This document shows positions 24,549 to 33,252 of a stretch of 64,000 bases of DNA, piece by piece. Every line of letters starts with the position of its first letter. The first letter of the stretch is position 1. The stretch is from Saccharopolyspora phatthalungensis (lineage in GTDB: Bacteria; Actinomycetota; Actinomycetes; Mycobacteriales; Pseudonocardiaceae): the NCBI RefSeq assembly GCF_014203395.1, contig NZ_JACHIW010000003.1:124001-188000 (forward strand), in the 5' to 3' direction. The notes beneath the pieces are model-generated. The model had not been told where the DNA came from. It did not search any database and was given only the letters and a program-made list of their open reading frames with translations. Made by a program: the position numbers and the translations under genes.

Positions 24549-26753
24549 GTGGAGTGGGAGTTTTCCGTTCTGGGCCCACTGGAGGTTCGCCGCGACGACT
24601 GCGAGGTGCCCGTGCGGTCGGGGCAGCAGCGCGTGGTGCTCGCGTCGCTGCTGTTACGTGCCAACCACGTTGTGCCGCTGGATGAGCTGATCGACCGCTT
24701 GTGGTGTGAATCCCCTCCCCGGGGGGCACGCAATACACTGCGGGCGTATGTCATGCGACTGCGTCAAAACCTCGGCCTCGATGCCGCGAGCCGAAGCGCT
24801 GTGATCGTGACGCATTCTGAGGGCTACGGCATCCAGGTCAAGCGGGAGAGCCTGGACCTGCTGTGTTTCGAGGATCTCATCACCCAATCGGCCCAAGCGG
24901 GCGACGCCCAGGATCCGGTGGAGGAATCCCGGATCCTGCGGCGGGCGCTGGCACTGTGGCGGGGGCCTGTGCTGTCGAACGTCGACTCCGAATCGCTGCA
25001 CCGCGATGTGATTGCCGGGATGACCGAGCGGCGGTTGCAGACGTTGCAGCGCCGTATCGACCTCGATCTGCGACTCGGCAACGAGGACGAGGTCATCCCG
25101 GAATTGCAAGCGCTGACCTCCGAGTACCCGCTGCGGGAACGATTCTCGGCGCAACTGATGCTCGCGTTGTACCGCAGCGGGCGCCAAGCCGACGCACTCG
25201 ACACGTATCGCCAAGTGCGTGACCTGCTCGACACGGAACTGGGTGTCGACCCCGGTGAGGATCTGCAGGAGTTGCACCAAGCGGTGCTTACCGCCGATCC
25301 TGCGCTCGCACCGTCGCGAACACCACGCATCACCCTCTCCCGGTCGCAGTCGCCTCCTGCGGTACTTCAGGTACCACCTGATATCCGCGGCTTCGTCGGC
25401 CGTGCCGAGCATGTCGACGAGATCACAAAACTGATCACTACGACAGACCCGCAGCAGCAGACGCAGGTCGTCACGCTGTCCGGGCAGCCGGGAGCCGGTA
25501 AAACGGCACTGGCTGTCCACCTCGCCCACCGGTTGAAAGATGAGTTTCCAGACGGAGTTCTTTTCCTGGATCTGCGCGGGTACTCCACCGATTCGGAATT
25601 GACCGCGCACCAAGCACGGTCGCAGCTGTTGCGCATGCTCGGTCTCTCCCCGGAGGCGATCCCGGCGGCGGCCGAGGATCAGGCTCGGCAGTACCAATCA
25701 CTGTTGGCGGGCAAGCGACTGCTGCTGGTGCTGGACAACGTGGCCGCACCCGATGGGGTGCGGCCGCTGCTGCCTGCCGAGTCGCGCAGCGCGGTGTTGA
25801 TCACAAGCCGCGATGAACTCCGCGGGCTGGCCGCACTACACGGAGCACGTTCGGTCCCGGTCGACCCGCTTTCGCCCGAGGAGCCCCAGTATCTGCCCGC
25901 CAACATCCTCGGCGTGCAGAAGGTGCAGTTGAGCACTGTGTGGCTATCAGCCACCATCCTGACGATATACGCCGCTGTCTTCGACTCGTCCGGCGCTTAC
26001 TTCATCGGCTTGCTGCTGATGGGAACGGTCATTGCCATGACCGTGATCGCCCTGGCGATCTCCGGTTGCCGACGTCTCAGGTCCGCCCGGGCGTTCACGA
26101 CCCCACGGTCACGGAAGCATCTGATAGCCCACTCCCTGACGATGCTTCCACTCCTTGTCGCCGGCTACCCGCTCGCCGAACTCACCACCGACTATCTCGG
26201 TCTGTCGGTCAGGTGGCTCGTGCCCGCCTTCGCCACCGCTTTCTACGCCACCGCCGGCATCTTCGGTCTCGTTCCCGCAGGGCGACGCGGACGAATGCTC
26301 GCTTCCCCAACGGCCTTGATGGTGACGGGCTCACTGGGCGCGATCACGGCCGGTTTGACCATCGGCGCCCTCGCCCTCTTCGCGGAGCGCGGTCCCGAGA
26401 CCAGCTGGTCGACTGGCGACAGCGTCGACGGCGCCTACGCCGAAGGCAAGATCCACCAGACCGCACAGGGTGAACTCCAAGTGTCCGGCGAGCTCTTGGA
26501 CACGGAAGCGAACTATCTGGGTACCAGGCTGCATATCCATGTGCAGTACGCCAATGACTCGGTCAAGAGCTGGAACTCCTACAACCACGGGGGTAAAGGC
26601 ACCGTCGAACCGATTGGCGGTGCGGAGGGACTTGTCGTTCCTGGGGACATCAAGTCCATCCATGTGACGGCCTGTGCCGCCGACGCCGACGAAACACGAC
26701 ACGTCGTCGTCGACACGAGGTGCGGTGCACCGATCGAGATCTGGAAACGCTGA
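24549..26753 (+). CDS. SARP/BTAD/NB-ARC regulator fused to a membrane domain (chimera)
   Basis: 734 residues from GTG 24549, which gives the usual SARP opening VEWEFSVLGPLEVRRDD. Residues 1-90 are the winged-helix DNA-binding domain (DELIDRLWCESPPRGARNTL), 95-250 the BTAD helical domain, and about 285-445 an NB-ARC ATPase (Walker A SGQPGAGKTALA, Walker B LLLVLDNVA, ITSRDELRGL). At about residue 445, just after the usual PLSPEE, homology ends abruptly and an unrelated segment starts: two apolar helices (STVWLSATILTIYAAVF, YFIGLLLMGTVIAMTVIAL), more helices to about 610, then a roughly 115-residue soluble tail. AfsR-like proteins normally go on with the rest of NB-ARC and TPR repeats. The frame is open across the join, so a membrane-anchored regulator may be made; otherwise it is a scar of recombination. 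Confidence 0.8.
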   Translation: MEWEFSVLGPLEVRRDDCEVPVRSGQQRVVLASLLLRANHVVPLDELIDRLWCESPPRGARNTLRAYVMRLRQNLGLDAASRSAVIVTHSEGYGIQVKRESLDLLCFEDLITQSAQAGDAQDPVEESRILRRALALWRGPVLSNVDSESLHRDVIAGMTERRLQTLQRRIDLDLRLGNEDEVIPELQALTSEYPLRERFSAQLMLALYRSGRQADALDTYRQVRDLLDTELGVDPGEDLQELHQAVLTADPALAPSRTPRITLSRSQSPPAVLQVPPDIRGFVGRAEHVDEITKLITTTDPQQQTQVVTLSGQPGAGKTALAVHLAHRLKDEFPDGVLFLDLRGYSTDSELTAHQARSQLLRMLGLSPEAIPAAAEDQARQYQSLLAGKRLLLVLDNVAAPDGVRPLLPAESRSAVLITSRDELRGLAALHGARSVPVDPLSPEEPQYLPANILGVQKVQLSTVWLSATILTIYAAVFDSSGAYFIGLLLMGTVIAMTVIALAISGCRRLRSARAFTTPRSRKHLIAHSLTMLPLLVAGYPLAELTTDYLGLSVRWLVPAFATAFYATAGIFGLVPAGRRGRMLASPTALMVTGSLGAITAGLTIGALALFAERGPETSWSTGDSVDGAYAEGKIHQTAQGELQVSGELLDTEANYLGTRLHIHVQYANDSVKSWNSYNHGGKGTVEPIGGAEGLVVPGDIKSIHVTACAADADETRHVVVDTRCGAPIEIWKR

Positions 26754-27224
26754 CGAGAGCAACCACCGTTGTGAGCGCGCCTCCGAAACCACAACCACTG
26801 CTCGGAGGCGGTGCAGGTCACGGTTCATATGTCCGAGGGCCTGAGAACGGTTGCCGAAAGCCGTAACGCGGGGAGCTATTCCGGGCGGAATGCATAAAAC
26901 CACAAAAACGACCTTGCCGGAACCCTGCGGGCCGGGTAGGGGAGCGGGTGGATTCAGCGGAGATGGTTTCTCGCCCGAAAAATTGTGCGCATGATCGTCC
27001 CTTTCGTCGTCTTCGTAAACGCCGCGCGACCCTACGACCTCGTGCATGATTAGTGATGGCATCGTGCCGATGCTGGCCGAGGCATTTCAGCAACTGGCAA
27101 CGGAATTGCCCGTTCTGCGTCTCCGGCGGAGGGAGACGTCACGGACCAGGCGTTCCTCTTGCCTACCCATCCGGGATAGCGTTCTTCGCCGTGTTGCTTT
27201 CGGCTGGTGTCACAAGGAGTTCTC
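26754..27224. other. Intergenic region before the monooxygenase
   Basis: About 470 bases with no credible gene on either strand. It ends in AAGGAG six bases ahead of the monooxygenase ATG, and its first part may hold the terminator of the chimeric regulator gene, though no clear hairpin is visible. Confidence 0.5.
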
Positions 27225-28796
27225 ATGACAGTTGATGTCGTCATCGTCGGCGGCGGCCCCAACGGCCTGATGCTGGCTTGCGAGCTGAGTCTGGCCGGTG
27301 TGCGACCGATCGTCTTGGAGCGGCTGCACCAGCGCAGCGCCGAGCCCAAGGCCAATGGAGTCATTGGGCAGGTGGTTCGACTGCTGGATCAGCGCGGATT
27401 GTATGAGCGGCTACTCGGCGCGCCCGGAGTACCCGAGCCGATGCCGAGGTTCATCTTCGGGGCCGTGCCACTGGACCTAACCAAACTGGACGCCAATCCC
27501 ATGTATGGCCTGGGCGTATCGCAGCAGCGTCTGGAGGAGGTGCTGGAGGAACGCGCAGGGGAACTCGGCGTCGAGATACGGCGTGGGCACGAGCTCGTCC
27601 GGCTGTCCCAGGACGAGGAGGCAGTGACCGTCCAGGTACGCGGATCGCAAGGCTCGTACCGGATGCGCACCGGCTACCTGGTCGGCTGCGACGGGGGGCA
27701 CAGCACGGTCCGCAAGCAGGCGGGCATCGCCTTTCCCGGTGTGAGCACGACGAACATCGTCTCCCGCACGGCGCACGTCGTCATCCCTGGGGCGAAGCAG
27801 ATCGATGGGACCGTCGAAATGGAGGTTCCAGGCCTGGGCCGCATCGGGCTGTACGCCTGGCACCGCACCGAGCGCGGCGCGTATGCGGTCCTGCCGCATG
27901 CCTCCGGCGTCCTGACCGTCAGCAGCACCGAATGGCATAGTTCGCCTGTCGATGACGACGCGCCGATGACGATCGATGAACTACAGGCCAGCTTGCATCG
28001 GGTGCTCGGCGCGGACATTCCCCTCGCCGCACCGCCGTCTTCCGGTCCGCGCCTGCTGCGCCGACTCGTCGGCCGCAATACCCGACTGGCCGAGACCTAT
28101 CGCAAGGACCGCGTCCTGCTGGTCGGCGACGCCGCCCACGTCCACTCCGCGGTGGGAGCCCCCGGGCTCAACCTGGGCCTGCAGGACGCTGCCAATCTCG
28201 GGTGGAAGCTCGCCGCACAGATCCACGGCTGGTCCCCACCCGGACTGCTCGACACCTACCACACGGAACGGCGTCCGGTCGCCGAGCGGCTGGTCCTGCA
28301 CTCGCAAGCCCAAACAGCCCTGATGGCACCTGGCGAGGGCATCACGGCACTGCGCGCAGTGTTCGGCGAACTCCTGCAGGACAAAGAAAGCATCCAGCGC
28401 ATCGCCGACCTGATGGCAGGAACAGACGTCTGCTACCCCACAGAGACTCACCACGAGACACCCACAGCACACCCGCTGGCCGGCCGATTCGCGCCAGAGC
28501 TCCGCCTGGACACCAAGGCTGGCCCAACACGGCTCGCCGAGCTCATGCGCAGCACCCGGCCCCTCATGCTCAACCTCGGCGGACTTGCCGATCTGCCCGC
28601 CGTGGTCGCCCCTTGGAAAGACCGGGTGGACGTGATCACTGCCCGATGCCCGGACACATCCGCAGCTGCGCTCCTGATCCGCCCGGACGGTTACGTCGCC
28701 TGGGCGGCAGCCCCGAACAAGCCGGAGGATCGGTTCGACAGCGCGCTCAAGCAGGCGTTGACCCTATGGTTCGGCACAGGACGTACAACCCGGTAA
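27225..28796 (+). CDS. FAD-dependent class A monooxygenase (aromatic hydroxylase type)
   Basis: 523 residues. The FAD-binding GxGxxG appears as VVIVGGGPNGLMLACELSLA at about 5-24, the mid-protein DG motif as GYLVGCDGGHSTVRKQAG near 150, and the GD motif as RVLLVGDAAHVHSAVGAPGL near 300, followed by GLQDAANLGWKLAA. The C-terminal thioredoxin-like domain (about 400-523) is of the type seen in antibiotic hydroxylases and rifampicin monooxygenase. It hydroxylates an aromatic substrate with NAD(P)H and O2; which one is unknown. AAGGAG lies six bases before ATG 27225. Neighbouring erythromycin-esterase and SARP genes suggest a resistance or secondary-metabolism island. Confidence 0.88.
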   Translation: MTVDVVIVGGGPNGLMLACELSLAGVRPIVLERLHQRSAEPKANGVIGQVVRLLDQRGLYERLLGAPGVPEPMPRFIFGAVPLDLTKLDANPMYGLGVSQQRLEEVLEERAGELGVEIRRGHELVRLSQDEEAVTVQVRGSQGSYRMRTGYLVGCDGGHSTVRKQAGIAFPGVSTTNIVSRTAHVVIPGAKQIDGTVEMEVPGLGRIGLYAWHRTERGAYAVLPHASGVLTVSSTEWHSSPVDDDAPMTIDELQASLHRVLGADIPLAAPPSSGPRLLRRLVGRNTRLAETYRKDRVLLVGDAAHVHSAVGAPGLNLGLQDAANLGWKLAAQIHGWSPPGLLDTYHTERRPVAERLVLHSQAQTALMAPGEGITALRAVFGELLQDKESIQRIADLMAGTDVCYPTETHHETPTAHPLAGRFAPELRLDTKAGPTRLAELMRSTRPLMLNLGGLADLPAVVAPWKDRVDVITARCPDTSAAALLIRPDGYVAWAAAPNKPEDRFDSALKQALTLWFGTGRTTR

Positions 28797-28983
28797 CGGG
28801 GACATCGGCCGCGGACCGCCTCGGGAAACCCGCAATCCTCGGCTGACCCACGCCTCGGTCAACGAGACGCCGATACTCGGCCGAGGAGATCGTGTTCGCG
28901 GTGATCGCGCGGCATGGGTTGACGGTCCGGCGTTGTAATGGGGGCATGGTGGTGCTCCTGGGGTGGGGCGGGGGGAGGAAACC

Positions 28984-30624
28984 ATGCTCGGGGAAACGTT
29001 TTCACAGATTCTTGATCCGTTGTCCAACGTGGTCGCGAGCACCCTGTTGGCCTTGGTGCCCGTGGTTGTGCTGCTGGTGTTGTTAACGGTCTTCAGGCTC
29101 GGCGCGTGGCAAGCGGTGAGTATCAGCGCGGTGGTCACGGTCGTCCTGGCCAGCACTGTGTGGCGGGCGCCGTTGACCGAAGCTCTCACCGCTTACGGCC
29201 TGGGGGCGGCAACCGGGTTTTGGTCGATCGACTGGATCGTGTTCTGGGGCGTCGTCATCTATAACACGTTGGTCGTCACCGGAGCGTTCAGAACGTTCCA
29301 ACGCTGGTTGGTCGCGCAGTCCACCGCCGACATCCGAGTGCAGACGCTGCTGATCGCGTGGGCGTTCGGCGCGCTACTCGAAGGTCTGGTCGGATTCGGC
29401 TACCCGTGGGCGGTGGTGGCACCGTTGCTGATCGGGTTCGGCATCGCCGACCTCGCTTCGATCCGCGTCGCCGCGCTCGCGAATAACGCGCCGGTTTCCT
29501 TCGGCGCGCTGGGCGCGCCGCTCATCGGCTTGGCGGCGGTGACGGGCCTTCCGCTGGCGGCCCTGTCGGCTTCGGTCGGGAAAATTGTCGCGATCCTCGC
29601 GCTCGCCCCGCCCTGGCTCCTGATCTACCTCGTCAGCGGCAAGCGGGGCTTGAAGGACGGGTGGCCGCTGGCCATCGTGGGTTCGCTGGGCTACATCGCC
29701 GGGCAGTTCCCGACCTCGCAGTACCTCGGGCCCTACCTGCCGGACATCATCGGATCCCTCGTGTGCTTCGCTGCACTGCTGCTTCTGCTGCGGGTCTGGC
29801 GGCCGCGCGTCGCGCTGGGATTTGGCGGCAAGGAACTCACCGCGGAAGAGATCGCGGCCCAGCAGGCCAGCGGCACCACCGATGACAGATCCGACACCAC
29901 GCGCTGGACTCCGATGCAGAGCCTGGTGCCGTTCCTGATCCTCATCGGCGTGGTCGTCGCGTGGACGGGTCCGTGGTCGGTGCTGACCAAGTACGTGCCG
30001 TTCAAGCCCGAGGTATCGGCGATATCGTCGTTGTCGCACAAGACCACAAGCGTCTCCTGGGAATTCGCGCCCTTCGTCGCGGGTACCGCCATTCTGGTCT
30101 GCTGGCTGCTGACCGCCGCCTACCTGCGTCCCGATGCCGGTCAGCTCCGGCAGGTGTTCCGCAACACGTTCAGGCAGATGTGGGGAGCGTTGCTGGTCGG
30201 CCCGCTCATTTTCGGACTCGCCCAGGTCTTCAACTACTCCGGCATGGCCAACTCGATGGCCGAAGGCTTCGCGAAGGTAGGCGTGGCTTTCGTGGTGCTC
30301 TCCGCGCTGCTGGGCTGGATCGCGGTCGCGCTTTCCGGCAGCAACACGACGGCCAACGCGCTGTTCGGACAGTTCCAGTACTCGGTGGCGCTGCTGCTGC
30401 ACGCGCCGGTGCTGCTGTTCCCGTCGCTGAACTCGCTCGGTGCCGAAGTCGGCAAGCCGGTCGCTCCGCAAACCGCCAGTGTCGGCGTGTCAACGACCCG
30501 ATTCGTGCGGAACGAAGGGGAAGTGATCCGGTACAACATGGGATGGACGCTGGTACTTCTCGTCTACCTCATCGCTATCGGCGTGTTCTTCTACTTCGTC
30601 ATACCGGGCGCGGTCACGCTGTGA
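28984..30624 (+). CDS. lctP: L-lactate permease family transporter
   Basis: 546 residues with about 12-14 membrane helices from residue 18 on. Typical LctP blocks are FGALLEGLVGFGYPWAVVAP near 128, ALANNAPVSFGALGAPLIGL near 165 and LSGSNTTANALFGQFQ near 455. It imports lactate or glycolate with protons. ATG 28984 follows GGGGGGAGGAAACC. No lactate dehydrogenase gene is adjacent, so it stands alone here. Confidence 0.9.
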   Translation: MLGETFSQILDPLSNVVASTLLALVPVVVLLVLLTVFRLGAWQAVSISAVVTVVLASTVWRAPLTEALTAYGLGAATGFWSIDWIVFWGVVIYNTLVVTGAFRTFQRWLVAQSTADIRVQTLLIAWAFGALLEGLVGFGYPWAVVAPLLIGFGIADLASIRVAALANNAPVSFGALGAPLIGLAAVTGLPLAALSASVGKIVAILALAPPWLLIYLVSGKRGLKDGWPLAIVGSLGYIAGQFPTSQYLGPYLPDIIGSLVCFAALLLLLRVWRPRVALGFGGKELTAEEIAAQQASGTTDDRSDTTRWTPMQSLVPFLILIGVVVAWTGPWSVLTKYVPFKPEVSAISSLSHKTTSVSWEFAPFVAGTAILVCWLLTAAYLRPDAGQLRQVFRNTFRQMWGALLVGPLIFGLAQVFNYSGMANSMAEGFAKVGVAFVVLSALLGWIAVALSGSNTTANALFGQFQYSVALLLHAPVLLFPSLNSLGAEVGKPVAPQTASVGVSTTRFVRNEGEVIRYNMGWTLVLLVYLIAIGVFFYFVIPGAVTL

Positions 30625-30733
30625 TAAGTGGAATGCGGCGTCGAAGCAGACGTCAGGTTCAGTCCGGACGGATATGAAGTTTCATCATCTGCACGTCGAA
30701 GGCCAGGTCGTCGGCATCAAACGCTCTGCAACC

Positions 30734-31021
30734 TCAGCGGGTGGTCCAGCCAAACGATTCGGCGAGGTTGTCCACATAGCCGCGGATGGTGGGGTGGTCG
30801 CCGAATGGTGACACCGGTATGTTCTCGTCGAGCTCGGCGCCTAGACTCGCGACGATCTCGATCAGATTCAGCGAATCGAAGCCGAGGCTGAACAGGTCAG
30901 CATCGGGGTCGACCAGATGCGGGCCGGTCAGCCCAAGCATGGCAGCGACCTCGCGTCGGATGAAATCCACCACGATCTCGGCCTTTCGCCGGCCATCCGC
31001 CGCCTGGAAGCGGCCGCGCAT
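30734..31021 (-). CDS. Stand-alone acyl carrier protein
   Basis: 95 residues. The 4'-phosphopantetheine attachment site is DLFSLGFDSLNLIEIVASLG, with the serine of GFDSL modified; helices before (RKAEIVVDFIRREVAAMLGL) and after (PTIRGYVDNLAESFG) fit the four-helix ACP fold. I chose ATG 31021; the frame stays open upstream without ACP-like content. It carries acyl or aminoacyl groups for a synthase, ligase or transferase, yet no such partner lies next to it, so it is an orphan carrier in this window. Confidence 0.75.
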   Translation of the reverse strand: MRGRFQAADGRRKAEIVVDFIRREVAAMLGLTGPHLVDPDADLFSLGFDSLNLIEIVASLGAELDENIPVSPFGDHPTIRGYVDNLAESFGWTTR

Positions 31022-31280
31022 GGTAAGAGCGGGTCGGGCCGGATCACAGTGATTCGCGACGCCACGTTGACGGGAAACTGGTTGCCGCGGGCCGAACCCA
31101 ATGCCGCTGCAATCGTTTCGTTCTGAAATCCGGCCAGACCGCGCTGGCGAGTTCGGTGGCTTTGACTGGTCCGCTCGGGTGGTTCTGGATACCGGCTTGA
31201 TCAACTAGGTTGCTGGCGGTGCGCCCTCGTGCAAGGGTCAACGGCTGCTCAGTCGGAAGAGCTGAACGTGGGGGTATGGG

Positions 31281-31649
31281 GTGGATCAGATCGCGGTGGA
31301 TTTCCGCGCTCTGGAAGCAGCCGAAGAAGCGCTGCGGCGGGCGGTCGACGAGATCGATGTCCGGCTGTCCGAGCTCGAAGGCGTTGTAGCGCAGCTACTC
31401 GGTTCGTGGACCGGTGAAGCTGCCGCCATGGTCGAGATCGACCTGGAAGCATTCGGGCCATTTGTCAGAAAATTGTTCGATGAATACTGTCGCACTTCGA
31501 ACTTCGTCTTCCGGGAACTGACCCGTGGCGTCCTGGCGCCTTCTTTGGTCATGCTCCAGCGAGCCGGACGCCCTATCGCCGCTCCAACCGACGAGCACCG
31601 CTCTTTCCTGGACAGCCTAAATCAGTACGCTCACTCGATGCCACGTTAA
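31281..31649 (+). CDS. WXG100 (ESAT-6-like) family protein
   Basis: 122 residues, start GTG 31281. Two helices flank the motif WTG in QLLGSWTGEAA at about residue 43, the position of the WxG turn in WXG100 proteins. The first helix (FRALEAAEEALRRAVDEIDV) has the right heptad look. Such proteins are secreted by, or chaperone cargo for, type VII (ESX) systems. The C-terminal 35 residues are longer than the usual 100-residue form. No ESX machinery gene is nearby. Confidence 0.65.
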   Translation: MDQIAVDFRALEAAEEALRRAVDEIDVRLSELEGVVAQLLGSWTGEAAAMVEIDLEAFGPFVRKLFDEYCRTSNFVFRELTRGVLAPSLVMLQRAGRPIAAPTDEHRSFLDSLNQYAHSMPR

Positions 31650-31995
31650 TGACGATCAAGGTCTTGACCACACGCTCTGGTGCCGCTCGGTTGGCGCGGG
31701 CGACTTTTCGCTGTGCCGAGGCCGTCTGCCGATCACAGCACCCGCATGCGCCGAGGAATTCCTCGCTGGCGCCCGTAGCTCCGCGACGCCCAGCGGATCG
31801 GGCACATCGACGGCGGCGAACGCCTCTGCACAACAGCAGGGTGGCCACCCATCGCGGGTGACCACCCTGCCGCTTACTGTTCGGCTTTTTCTTGCCGGGC
31901 CGCTTGGTTACATGGTGTTGCTCCGCTGTCGCCGCATGTCTGAGGGACGCACCGGCGGCGCCCGGAAGGCACTGGGTGCTTGTGTGCGTTCCCGG
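31650..31995. other. Intergenic region with terminator
   Basis: About 346 bases between the converging WXG100 and M20 genes. Apart from the strong hairpin at 31836-31870 I see nothing that looks coding. Confidence 0.5.
31836..31870. terminator. Strong bidirectional hairpin
   Basis: Arms GCAGGGTGGCCACCC (31836-31850) and GGGTGACCACCCTGC (31856-31870) pair at 14 of 15 positions around the loop ATCGC. It sits between convergent genes, and CTTTTTC follows about 18 bases on, so it probably ends transcripts from both sides. Confidence 0.75.
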
Positions 31996-33252
31996 TCAGT
32001 CGTTGAGCAGCTCGATTGCCACCTCAGCCATGAGTTGTACGCCGAGGGTGCAGTCCTCGGGCAGTGACCACTCCTCTGGGGAGTGCGAGATGCCGTCGTG
32101 TTGGCTGCGGACGAACACCATCGCGGTCGGGCAGATCGTGGCGAGTTGCTGTGCGTCGTGCCCGGCGCCGGACCAGAGCCTGCGCGCTGGCAGGCCGTGT
32201 TCCTCGATCCGGCCGGCCACCCGGTCCACCATTGCCGGATCGAACGTCGCGGGCGCGGTTCGGGATATTCGTTCGCAGGTGGTCAGCTCGCATCCGTAGG
32301 TGAGGGCCACGTCTTCGGCGAGAGGGCGGATTGCGCTTTCGGCCTTCGCGAGCACTGCGTCATCCGGGGCGCGCAGGTCGACTGTCAAGGTCGCCGCTGC
32401 CGGCACGACGTTGACCTGTTGCGGGAGGGTGTTCATCGCACCGACTGCCACGGTGAGGCCGGAATGCTCCTCGGCGAGGGCGTGCAGGCGCAGCCGCAGC
32501 GCGGCCATGGCCAGTCCGGCGTCCCGGCGCATTTCCATCGGGGTCGCGCCGGCGTGTGCTGCCGCGCCGGTGAGCGTAATCCGGGTCCACGAGGTGCCAA
32601 CGACTCCGGTGACTGCGGCTACGGCAAGATTTTCCCGGAGCAACACCGGTCCCTGTTCGATATGTGTTTCCAGATATGCGTGCGGCGGGCGGCCGGCCAG
32701 CAGCGGCGCGGTGCCGAGCAGCCCGTGCGCGCGCAGTTCGTGCTCGACGGTTTTCCCTTCGGTGTCGGCGATGGCCAGTGCCTCTTCCGGTTCGATTAGT
32801 CCGCATGTGACGGACGAACCGAGCAAGTCGCGGCCGAAACGAGTGCCTTCTTCGTCGGTGAACACCGCGACCGCGAGCGACCGGCGCGGCCGGGGACCGG
32901 CCGCCACCGCGCGCAGTACTTCTACGGCGCCGAGCACACCGAGGCAGCCGTCAAACCGGCCGGCGTTGACCACACTGTCCACATGGGATCCGAGCAGGAC
33001 CGGGGGAAGGCTGGGGTCGGTGCCGGGCAGGACCGCGATGGTGTTGCCGATGGCATCGTGGTTGATCTCGCAGCCGGTCTCGGCCAGCCAGGACTCCACC
33101 AGGCGTCGGCCCTGCGCGTCCGCCTCGGTAAGCGCCAGCCTGGTGACTCCACCGCCGGTCGCGCTGCCGACCATGGACAGTTCGGCCAACCGCTGCCAGA
33201 GCGACTCGCCGTCGATCTCCGGCACGGTGGTGCGGCGGTATGTCCCGGTCAT
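31996..33252 (-). CDS. M20 family carbamoylase/hydantoinase-type amidohydrolase
   Basis: 418 residues. The metal-binding and catalytic blocks match the HyuC/AllC family: GSHVDSVVNAGRFDGCLGV, FTDEEGTRFGRDLLGSS, YLETHIEQGPVL, AAAHAGATPMEMRRD and SHSPEEWS. It would hydrolyse an N-carbamoyl or ureido group to the free amine. ATG 33252 overlaps the stop of the M24 gene (ATGA). It is the last gene of a unit starting with an MFS transporter, and the opposite unit carries a diaminopropionate-lyase-like enzyme; an ureido-diamino acid is a sensible but unproven substrate. It is a divergent paralogue of the M20 gene at 17155. Confidence 0.85.
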   Translation of the reverse strand: MTGTYRRTTVPEIDGESLWQRLAELSMVGSATGGGVTRLALTEADAQGRRLVESWLAETGCEINHDAIGNTIAVLPGTDPSLPPVLLGSHVDSVVNAGRFDGCLGVLGAVEVLRAVAAGPRPRRSLAVAVFTDEEGTRFGRDLLGSSVTCGLIEPEEALAIADTEGKTVEHELRAHGLLGTAPLLAGRPPHAYLETHIEQGPVLLRENLAVAAVTGVVGTSWTRITLTGAAAHAGATPMEMRRDAGLAMAALRLRLHALAEEHSGLTVAVGAMNTLPQQVNVVPAAATLTVDLRAPDDAVLAKAESAIRPLAEDVALTYGCELTTCERISRTAPATFDPAMVDRVAGRIEEHGLPARRLWSGAGHDAQQLATICPTAMVFVRSQHDGISHSPEEWSLPEDCTLGVQLMAEVAIELLND

